DNA of 25,444 nt, taken from the NCBI GenBank assembly GCA_022539475.1, contig VCMS01000470.1, positions 40,824-66,267 on the forward strand, given 5' to 3'. The notes below the pieces were generated by a model that saw nothing but the letters and a program-made list of their open reading frames with translations, did no database searches and was not told where the DNA came from. This document shows positions 19,020 to 25,444 of this stretch, in pieces. How positions within the stretch are numbered: position 1 is the first letter of the stretch; the number at the start of each line of letters is the position of its first letter. Source of the stretch: Gracilaria domingensis. Lineage: Eukaryota > Rhodophyta > Florideophyceae > Gracilariales > Gracilariaceae. A program made the position numbers and the translations under genes.

Positions 19020-19156
19020 TATCTGGTAGTTAATACAACTTTATCTATTTTGTATCAAATCTATATCTCAATAATATCCCAGAAACGTCGGTGAATTATA
19101 TCCGAAATATATCATACGTTTTATATCACAGTTGTATCCAAACTATATCTCATATT
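19020..19156. repeat. Degenerate 11-bp-periodic TATC array
   Basis: TATC begins at 19020, 19042, 19053, 19064 and 19075, then 19099, 19110, 19124, 19135 and 19146. Nearly all intervals are 11 bp or multiples, with phase jumps of 2 and 3 bp at two points. The remaining seven bases of each unit vary. The array stops exactly where the copia-like homology starts (about 19157). Confidence 0.8.
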
Positions 19157-19548
19157 TCGACTGGGAAAGAATACCACTGCAGATCCAAACTTGATCATGT
19201 ACCCAGACATGGACTTGCGATCGCAGGTGTCGCCCGCGTAGTCCGAGTCGACATAGGCTTGCATGTCCAGGGATCCAGCCTCGTAGTTCAAGCCATGTCT
19301 GCGAGTTCCTTGCAGGTAACGCAACACTCGCTTCGCCGCCAGTATTTAGTGCTTCTAATGGGCAAATTTCGTTCAAGACTGTCTCGCCTACTAAAGATTT
19401 TCCTCATTGACTGCCGCCAGTGTAACAAAGTTTTTTCTTTCTTCAACACAAACTGTCCTCTAGATAAACTTTTCTTGCCAAACAGCATTTCGTCTTTACC
19501 AGTGATGCTCACATACGGATACGTATCTATGTAATCGTTTGTTTGCAT
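19157..19548 (-). pseudogene. Ty1/copia retrotransposon RNase H fragment
   Basis: On the minus strand about 70 residues match the copia RNase H region: AAKRVLRYLQGTRRHGLNYE, then MQAYVDSDYAGDTCDRKSMS followed by GYMIKFGSAVVFFPSRN. The DSDYAGD motif carries the first catalytic Asp of RNase H. Homology ends at about 19157, before the expected SSTEAEY motif. On the upstream side (19340-19548) other frames are open but do not match clearly. Only a small part of a polyprotein of over 1,300 residues is left, with no LTR, integrase or reverse transcriptase catalytic core in view. Confidence 0.85.
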
Positions 19549-19861
19549 AGATGTAAGCTGCGCGCTAAGCGCAGCTTTAGCTGCGCAACAATCGCCATGG
19601 TGCCCTGAGATCCCGATGGACTCGTCGAGGCACTCCCGTCAGTTCATTAACGGACTCGTGGTAGTATCCACACTCGGTGTAAAAGAGGACACATCCGTCT
19701 CATCCATCGGACTCATCGAAAACACAAACAATGTCGCTGTAGCATAGCCTGGTTTGTCTGATATGGCCCCCATTAAATTCGAGGGGGCAGCCAGTGCCGC
19801 CTCTGTCCCACGCACCAGAGGGTGAGGTGCCAGAACGGATCAAATCAATACAACATATGTA
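19549..19861. other. Spacer with one hairpin between copia relic and right arm
   Basis: A hairpin with perfect 9-bp arms (19555-19563 and 19569-19577, loop GCTAA) lies directly beside the copia fragment, followed by a third partial copy of the stem (TAGCTGCGC). The rest up to 19861 has no clear gene. A minus-strand frame at 19700-19915 crosses into the right arm and is probably chance. Confidence 0.55.
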
Positions 19862-19877
19862 CGTCTGTCTCTTGCAG

Positions 19878-20156
19878 ATGCTAGTTTTTGGCGAGGCTCG
19901 TCCAGAAATTGGCAAGGGTCGTCCAGTAAATTTTTTGAAAAAATATCGAGATCAATTATTTCAAAATTTGCAGATAATTGCTTGGGTCGTCCAGAATCGC
20001 TGTGCAGTAAATACTGGTGGGTTTTCCACTCGTGCTAGTTCTTTAGTCGAGGGCTACCTGAACTGTATTTCGCGAAGTCTAGGTTCAGTTTCCATTAAGG
20101 TGCACATTACACGATACCTTCTGCGGAATGATACCCTGCAACGCATGGAATACTAG
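19878..20156 (+). CDS. 92-aa ORF of the inverted-repeat element, right copy
   Basis: The ATG at 19878 and TAG at 20154-20156 give the same 92-codon length as the left copy. Two nucleotide differences both change an amino acid. The frame is also open upstream of the ATG, out of the arm. No domain is recognised. It may be a true small gene of the element or open subterminal DNA. Confidence 0.35.
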   Translation: MLVFGEARPEIGKGRPVNFLKKYRDQLFQNLQIIAWVVQNRCAVNTGGFSTRASSLVEGYLNCISRSLGSVSIKVHITRYLLRNDTLQRMEY

Positions 20157-20292
20157 TGCTAGTACAGATGATGCCCATTATGAAATCATACCGTTTCATT
20201 CGTATCTATTCTTCTATCGACCGTTTTTGCTAACCACTACTTCGCTATATTACATGTACCATATCCCCATGATGGAGCGGGTGTAGGCGCAA

Positions 20293-20444
20293 TCTGCGGC
20301 AGATGCCGCAGACTGCACGTCCACCATCGGCTGTATCGGTAGAACAAATACGCACTCCGAGAGAATGAGGCGCGAAGCGCCTCATCCTCTCCGTTCCTCA
20401 TGTAGGGAACCATGCCCAGATGCATGGTTCCCTACTTGAGGAAC
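20293..20444. repeat. Hairpin triad in right arm
   Basis: This mirrors 470-622. The arms are 20293-20301 with 20304-20312, then 20359-20373 with 20377-20391, then 20393-20415 with 20422-20444. The 23-bp hairpin is identical to the left copy including its loop. The 15-bp hairpin has one substitution that introduces a mismatch. Flanking single-stranded-type segments between hairpins differ more than the stems do. Confidence 0.85.
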
Positions 20445-20489
20445 CTGCACCTGCAACTCGTGAGCTACGTCCGCATCAAAAGTCATTTA

Positions 20490-21380
20490 CCTGTATACGA
20501 AGCAGAAAGTATCCATAAGTTAGTCAATGATCCGTTGGATACATTTGAAATGCGATGGAACGTACCATTGATAAAGCAAAACAGAAACGTTGCGCTAGAA
20601 AAGTCGAGGGACCTAGTAACTCGCAAAATGAAAAAGAAGAAGGAAAGGGATCGGTTAGATTACCAGCCCACCATCATCGTAAAGCGCGAAAGGTGTCGAA
20701 GCGAGAACTCACAAGCAAGGACACCAAGAATGCCCATGCAGCAAACATACCTCAAGATGCGATAAACGAAAGAGCAGCCTATGTCCCAACCGAGTACCAG
20801 AATCGCCTATCCCGAACAGCCAGAGAGAGATCGATCTTGAGAGACGAAATGAAATTGGTCGTTTTCCTGTATACGCAAGCAGAAAGTATCCATAAGTTAG
20901 TCAATGCTCCGTTGGATACAGTTGAAATGCGATAGAACGTACCATTGATAAGAGCAAAACAGAAACGTTGCGCTAGAAAAGTCGAGGGACCTAGTAACTA
21001 GCAAACGGAAGAAGAAGCAGGAAAGGGATCGGTTAGATTACCAGCCCACCATCATCGTAAAGCGCGAAAAGGTGTCGAAGCGAGAACTCACAAGCAAGGA
21101 CACCAAGAATGCCCAAGCAGCAAACATACCGCAAGATGCGATAAACGAGAGAGCAGCCTATGTCCCAACCAAGTACCAGAATCGCCTATCCCGAACAGCC
21201 AGAGATCGATCTTGAGAGACGAAATGAAATTGGTCGTTTTCCTGTATACGCAAGCAGAAGGTATCCATAAGTTAGTCAATGCTCCGTTGGATACAGTTGA
21301 AATGCGATAGAACGTACCATTGATAAGAGCAGAACAGAAACGTTGCGCTAGAAAAGTCGAGGGACCTAGTAACTCGCAAA
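20490..21380 (+). repeat. 375-bp tandem repeat, about 2.4 copies
   Basis: CCTGTATACG recurs at 20490, 20866 and 21241, a period of 376 and 375 bp. The first and second units are nearly complete and the third stops at about 21380 (CTCGCAAAA). Units differ by small substitutions and 1-3-base indels that shift the reading frame. The left arm shows one unit before the window begins, so the array may exist there too. Confidence 0.92.
20555..20935 (+). CDS. Lys/Arg-rich ORF of the inverted-repeat element, right copy
   Basis: This 126-codon ATG ORF spans one repeat unit and the start of the next. The product is highly charged (K, R, E, Q), with a stretch NERAAYVPTEYQNRLSRTAR followed by more Arg/Glu. 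The family is unknown. In the next unit the corresponding ATG and stop positions differ because of indels, so only this copy yields the long frame. It may be the last intact piece of a longer element protein whose repeat unit encodes about 125 residues. Confidence 0.3.
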   Translation: MERTIDKAKQKRCARKVEGPSNSQNEKEEGKGSVRLPAHHHRKARKVSKRELTSKDTKNAHAANIPQDAINERAAYVPTEYQNRLSRTARERSILRDEMKLVVFLYTQAESIHKLVNAPLDTVEMR

Positions 21381-22072
21381 AGTAACCCAAAGCCTTTTTC
21401 CTGCCGTTTACATGTCGCAGAGCGCGAAGAGACGTGGTGACGATTGGTTAGTTTAGAACAAAGATACGTAGAAGGAAATGGAAGCACGTACGAAAAGACT
21501 GCACGGAAAGACTGCACGGAATACATCCGTGAGATACGGATGCTGTCCGCTTTATGGAGGCGTCCGACGAGGGCGGAGAAAGAGAATAAGGTACGCTTCA
21601 TGTCCGCTTAATGGAATCCATTCTCAGCACGCTACTTCGTAATCCGTCGTACTTTTTTCCGCCCTCGCACTTCGTAGCGAGTGCGAGGGCGGAAAAACGT
21701 ACGACGGAGCGGAGTAGAACGCGAGGATGGCACGGATCACGACGGTAACAAAAGATCGGACGTCGGACGGGCGGGGGCGGCGGCGGAGGGAAGAGATTTA
21801 TTTTTCTGTGCGAGATTGGACAAGTGTACAGCGTACAACGTTGGGAAACCAGAGGTTTATAACCAGTGGTAGATAATACGAGAAGTACACCCTTGTGTTG
21901 AGGTCGACGTGTACCTACGTTCCTTTTTGAACGAAAGGACGTGATTTAAACTCAAAATATATTCTCCGTTCTGAGCAACACGTCGATATTGACTGTCACT
22001 CGACCTCCTTCTCCCTTCGGACGCCCTTCCCTTGCAGTCTTTGTCGTCGTTTCTCGTTCATTTCTTCTTCCC
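21381..22072. other. Leader between tandem repeat and second transposase
   Basis: A 13-bp tandem duplication (AAAGACTGCACGG, 21494-21506 and 21507-21519), a near-perfect palindrome (21644-21707) and a G-rich patch (about 21767-21790) lie here. An A/T stretch AAAATATATT at about 21954-21963 could be a TATA element for the transposase at 22073. No gene is recognised. Confidence 0.5.
21644..21707. repeat. Near-perfect palindrome, 28-bp arms
   Basis: The arms 21644-21671 and 21680-21707 are reverse complements with one mismatch (T at 21653 against C at 21698) around an 8-base loop. A gapped extension of about 10 bp on each side (around CTACT) suggests an older, longer inverted repeat. Confidence 0.93.
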
Positions 22073-24877
22073 ATGGTCTACTACTGTACACATAAGAAGC
22101 GTGGGTGCCCCTTCGTTACTCGCCGAGGAGTCTTATCTCTTCAACAGCATGTCAACCATTGCCCGTTTTGTCTGAAAGCAGCGCTGGAAGACGACAATAG
22201 CCGGGCCATTCGGAGAAGCAAGCGTCTCAAGCTTTCCGCGCCCGCGCCCGCATCTTCTGAAACGGTCACTGCCCCTTGTCGCCTTCCCGAGCCTCCAGTG
22301 TCCGAGGACATCGTCGACCCCACTCCGTGCGCCCCTCCGATTCCGGACACTTCGCATTGTGTTTCTCCTTCCCCGGGTCCCGCGTCATTAGAGCGAGAAC
22401 ACGGAAGCAGTTCCCGCCCAGTGCCTTCTGAGGAGGCCCTTGGTGATTTGCATATGGATTATCTCACGGTTTGTCTGGCTTCAGTGGCTTCCAACCTTGG
22501 TCATCGTGAGGCGGACGAGCTAATTGGGCTACTTCGGGACCCGCGATTCTCGCAAAAGCGATTCAACGAGACCATAACAAGTTCCAAGCGCTGTACAGAA
22601 CTGAAGAAGGCCATTTTCAAACGATACGCCTCAAAGGACGGATTCAATCGAAGAACTGTCTCGCCAGAAGGATGTAAGTTCAGCGCCACCCTCTACACGA
22701 GAGACCCCGTTCAGACACTTGTGAAACAGCTCCAGTTGGCTAACAACGAAGACACATTCTTCCACCCTATACCTCAGACCCACTCCACGAAAATATCTCA
22801 CCCCATGTCCGGCTCTCTCGCAAGAGACGCCACCTCAAAACTTAAGGAAATGGTCATGGGCTCTTTGGATAGTAGAATAGTGTGGTACTCCCAAGAAATA
22901 AGTTACAGTGAATCTTTCGTAGGTCTTCTGCAGGTATACACCGATAAGTCTTCAACAACTCTAAAGCAAACATCGGTTACCGCCTATCCTCTTCACCTCA
23001 TATTTCTCAACTTCTTCGACGAGCTTCGCCGTAAGTGTATCCGTGATGACCTCACAGTAGTGGCATACTTCCCTACCACACTGATCGAGGTTTCCGCATC
23101 TGAAGCAGACGCAATGCCATTTGTTTCTAGCAAGTCTCTACGCGAGTCCAGGATGCAAATCCTTCAAGAATCTCTTCGTCAAGTCCTGGAGCCCATTCTA
23201 AATCTCACGCAGAAAGGTTTTCAGTTCATCGGGGATGACAAACTAAGTCGAGTGTGCCATCCTCTGCTTGCAAGTTATTGTGCGGATATTCCTGAGGCTA
23301 AGGACATTCTGTCCATTCTTCATGGGACCAAAACGGAAAGCCCGTGTCATAGATGCAAAGCCCCTCGCTCATCTTTATGCAGTCCTATTCCCACCTCATT
23401 CAACGGACGTTCTCAAAAGCACACGAAAAGCATCCGAAAGACATACACAGCTATCTTGCAACATGCACAAAAAGACGAGGCGGAAAGACGTCCACGTCGT
23501 GCGAGGGAGAGGAGATCTCAAGCGGATACTCTGATGCGTTCAAATTCCATATCTCTCATTCCTTCGTTCCTCGAAACTTCCGTAAGCCTTGGAATGATCC
23601 CGGGATTGTCTCCATACAGTCTGTTCTCATTCGAACCATTACACAACTTGCATCTCGGCATCTCAAAGCTGATAAAAACGGCCACAATCGAGAGACTGCA
23701 GACAGACACCCTGTGCACCACAATAGGAACATCTGCATCGCGTTCATTTCGAACGATACGCACCCAACTCCTCAACCATGCAAACGCAATTCTAGCTGCC
23801 ATAGAACGCGATTCTCCTGCCAAAGGTTTACATATCGATTTCTCCACGCAGAAGAAAGGCAAATCTTTGAATGGTATCTTCACGAAAGACGGTCTCCGTG
23901 GAATGCTGGAGGCCAAAAACTACAAAGCACTTGACATGGTCTTTCCCTTCATAGGAGCATTCTTTGACATATGCTGTGGAGAACAGGACGTTGCCCCAAT
24001 CACAACCGTTTTCTCTCAGTACTCGGACTTGCTCTCGACCTTATTCAGATACAATCGTGACCCGTATTGGACTGAAAGCTCTCTCCTGTGTCTTAGTTCG
24101 GAGATTGAAACCTTCAAGCGTTCCGCAACAAAGACTCTGGCGGATTTTCATCCCTCCAGACTGGGAACTCTGAAGTTTCATCTTCTCGATCATCTCGTGG
24201 ACGATATTCGCCGTCTGGGAAGTATCAAGTACTACGACGCAGGCATATACGAACATGCACACCTGCTATTTAAGAGACACTACAAAAAGACGTCCAGAAG
24301 AACAGCAACGGCTGTGGAGGAGACTATTCGCTCCATTGAGCACGGACATGTTAGAAAGCAATGGAATGGCAATACTCCTTACCAGCGTAATCCAGGTTTA
24401 CCAGGAACTTCCACACAGCTTCCTCGGTTTGCAATGAGAGGGCGTTCTTTCACTTTACGAGCTCTTCAACATTGTGTTTCAAGTATGTCCAGTTCAAAAA
24501 CATGGACTGCTGTTAGAGAAATGTTCTCAAGTACGGACACAAGGTCGATTCTTGATCAAATTGGTGAACAGGCCCTTCCTCCTTTCCTCAGTCTCGTGAA
24601 AGAAACACTGGATGAGCACTCTATTACATACTTCCCAGAAAAGACAAGGATAACTCTGGTGAATTCGGCCCTCGTGAAAGGCGGTTTCGTTCCGACTCTT
24701 GAACACTTCGATTCGTCTTCTAAGGCACTTAAGCTGGGACGACCCAAATACCCCATCATCCAACGTGTCTTCGCTTCTCCAGCATTTGGTCCCAGTAGAA
24801 AGCCAAAGTTTTCCACTGTATTGGTAAGCGGAGAAGATTCAGAGACTTGGGTTGCCCAGGTAGTCGCTCTGATTTGA
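22073..24877 (+). CDS. Transposase reading frame up to the internal TGA
   Basis: This is the 934-codon portion that would be translated without readthrough, ending VAQVVALI. In relatives this position is followed by an aromatic/acidic tail, here encoded at 24878-25252 in the same frame. The catalytic signatures listed for the full locus all lie before the stop. Confidence 0.7.
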   Translation: MVYYCTHKKRGCPFVTRRGVLSLQQHVNHCPFCLKAALEDDNSRAIRRSKRLKLSAPAPASSETVTAPCRLPEPPVSEDIVDPTPCAPPIPDTSHCVSPSPGPASLEREHGSSSRPVPSEEALGDLHMDYLTVCLASVASNLGHREADELIGLLRDPRFSQKRFNETITSSKRCTELKKAIFKRYASKDGFNRRTVSPEGCKFSATLYTRDPVQTLVKQLQLANNEDTFFHPIPQTHSTKISHPMSGSLARDATSKLKEMVMGSLDSRIVWYSQEISYSESFVGLLQVYTDKSSTTLKQTSVTAYPLHLIFLNFFDELRRKCIRDDLTVVAYFPTTLIEVSASEADAMPFVSSKSLRESRMQILQESLRQVLEPILNLTQKGFQFIGDDKLSRVCHPLLASYCADIPEAKDILSILHGTKTESPCHRCKAPRSSLCSPIPTSFNGRSQKHTKSIRKTYTAILQHAQKDEAERRPRRARERRSQADTLMRSNSISLIPSFLETSVSLGMIPGLSPYSLFSFEPLHNLHLGISKLIKTATIERLQTDTLCTTIGTSASRSFRTIRTQLLNHANAILAAIERDSPAKGLHIDFSTQKKGKSLNGIFTKDGLRGMLEAKNYKALDMVFPFIGAFFDICCGEQDVAPITTVFSQYSDLLSTLFRYNRDPYWTESSLLCLSSEIETFKRSATKTLADFHPSRLGTLKFHLLDHLVDDIRRLGSIKYYDAGIYEHAHLLFKRHYKKTSRRTATAVEETIRSIEHGHVRKQWNGNTPYQRNPGLPGTSTQLPRFAMRGRSFTLRALQHCVSSMSSSKTWTAVREMFSSTDTRSILDQIGEQALPPFLSLVKETLDEHSITYFPEKTRITLVNSALVKGGFVPTLEHFDSSSKALKLGRPKYPIIQRVFASPAFGPSRKPKFSTVLVSGEDSETWVAQVVALI

Positions 24878-25252
24878 ATATCTCTCCTTGATTCTGCACT
24901 TACCGCACCAGAGGTGGCATTCGTCCGGTATTTCGAGGTTTTACCCCCCGCAACAAACATCGACCACATATTGAAATGCATATCTTTACGGTGGGCTACA
25001 AACGATGAAAAGAACCACACTCTTCCGTTCCCTCGTCATTCCAAAGCGGAGACTATCGTAGAGTTAACTCCTTGGTACGGGATGGTTCCGGCTTCTGCAC
25101 TACAGGGAACTGTCCATGTTGTTCGATCAAACTACCCTGCTCCACCTTTTTGTCCTCCACTTCAATGGTTCCAACACCGATTCTACATCAATCGATTCTA
25201 TCATGATTCAGATGAAGGACCAACTGAGCACGTTGATCTTGTACAGCCTTAA
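22073..25252 (+). pseudogene. Plavaka-like CACTA-superfamily transposase, interrupted by one TGA
   Basis: I take ATG 22073 (CCCATGG context) as the start; the frame extends upstream without ATG. From there 934 codons run to TGA 24875-24877, then the same frame is open for 124 more codons to TAA at 25252. N-terminal zinc finger: C5, C12, H26 and C30. A low-complexity linker is followed by the core. YTDKSSTT (D291) matches the SDKT motif of Plavaka transposases; CHPLLASYCADIPE (D405) and CHRCKAP (C425, C428) follow. PLHNLHLG (H524) and KFHLLDHLVDDIRRLGS then DAGIYEHAH (E727) match the His/Glu block. The part after the TGA (EVAFVRYFEVLPP, then an R/W-rich beta-like segment) is the usual C-terminal tail of such proteins, so the TGA is a mutation inside the gene, not its end. 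Truncated protein might keep catalytic parts. Confidence 0.8.
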
Positions 25253-25444
25253 ACATTAAGGGCTCCATCCTCTACATGTTCACCTTGTGGTGCCTTTTCT
25301 TGTGATCCTGTGTTACTTCCGAAATCGTTCATGTCCATTTCCTTGAACTCCATATCCCCTTCCTTGCATTCACCAACGAAACAATCGCTAATAGACCCCA
25401 ATCTTCAGCTCACACTGTCAATAAAAAATTGTTCTTTCACAGTG
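25253..25444. other. 3' flank of the second transposase, possible element end
   Basis: An AATAAA at 25420-25425 could be the polyadenylation signal. The last bases read TTTCACAGTG, whose reverse complement starts CACTGTGAAA. CACTA-superfamily elements commonly begin with CACTA or CACTG, so this may be a terminus cut by the window edge. A second copy of the CACTGT word lies at 25413-25418. This is a guess. Confidence 0.35.

Larger units (their letters stand above)
19862..20800 (+). repeat. Right arm of long inverted repeat (unclassified mobile element)
   Basis: This is the reverse complement of 1-1053, beginning at the shared boundary CGTCTGTCTCTTGCAG. Near that edge the motif GTCGTCCAG appears repeatedly, matching the triple motif of the left arm. 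One of the right-arm copies is altered by a base (CTCGTCCAG). The order of parts is 92-codon ORF, hairpin triad, Lys/Arg-rich ORF, and then the 375-bp tandem repeat. Arm similarity fades at about 20810, where the right side goes into another repeat copy and the left side into different sequence. Confidence 0.9.

Noticed and set aside
1..21000. A Maverick/Polinton, suggested by length and long inverted ends
   Set aside because: No DNA polymerase B, retroviral-type integrase, ATPase or capsid gene can be seen between the arms.
21767..21790. G-quadruplex in the leader of the second transposase
   Set aside because: Only three runs of three or more G are present, the others being GG pairs, so a stable four-run quadruplex is not supported.
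1..25444. tRNA, rRNA, CRISPR array or LTR pair
   Set aside because: No T-loop-like GGTTCRA block with matching arms, no rRNA core sequence, no short regularly spaced direct repeats with unique spacers, and no paired LTRs around the copia relic were found by eye.

Overview
The window looks like nuclear DNA of a eukaryote, probably an alga or other protist with few introns. The evidence is two large eukaryote-type CACTA/Plavaka transposases, a Ty1/copia RNase H relic, and broken pieces of eukaryotic host genes: the actin-nucleating subunit ARPC1, a PP2C phosphatase, and a large-subunit carbamoyl-phosphate synthase. I cannot name the lineage from sequence alone. Almost nothing here looks like a working host gene; it is a mosaic of mobile-element genes, repeats and gene debris. 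There are no operons, Shine-Dalgarno sites or CRISPR arrays, and I recognised no tRNA or rRNA.

Layout. 1-1053 and 19862 to about 20800 are the two arms of a long, nearly identical inverted repeat enclosing about 18.8 kb. Each arm carries a 92-codon ORF, a triad of hairpins and a Lys/Arg-rich ORF; on the right the distal part continues as a 375-bp tandem repeat to about 21380. Inside the arms, 1251-3544 is one long low-complexity gene broken by stops and frame changes, one of the stops lying in a 69-bp perfect palindrome. 3944-5320 is the 3' part of a carbamoyl-phosphate synthase pseudogene (minus strand). About 5340-9130 is a strikingly GC-rich island with degraded fragments of ARPC1 (plus) and PP2C (minus) and a compound palindrome at 7842-7920. 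9402-10193 and 11471-12754 are two minus-strand ORFs for basic, low-complexity proteins, the second with a Cys/His cluster. They lie head to head with 13135-16140, an intact CACTA-type transposase. 16141-19860 holds diverged tandem duplications, an 11-bp-periodic TATC array and the copia relic.

Right of the repeat, 21400-22072 is a leader with a near-perfect palindrome. 22073-25252 is a Plavaka-like transposase whose frame is interrupted by a single TGA. A possible element end lies at the last bases of the window.

How it fits together: the 13135-16140 transposase and its two minus-strand neighbours may form one autonomous DNA transposon, and 22073-25252 belongs to a second, related one. The inverted-repeat family (19862-21380) is a third, unclassified element. 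The most interesting reading is that host gene fragments (CPSase, ARPC1, PP2C) were gathered between two inverted copies of that element, as in gene-capturing transposons. The alternative is a degenerate heterochromatic gene graveyard in which two elements happen to face each other.
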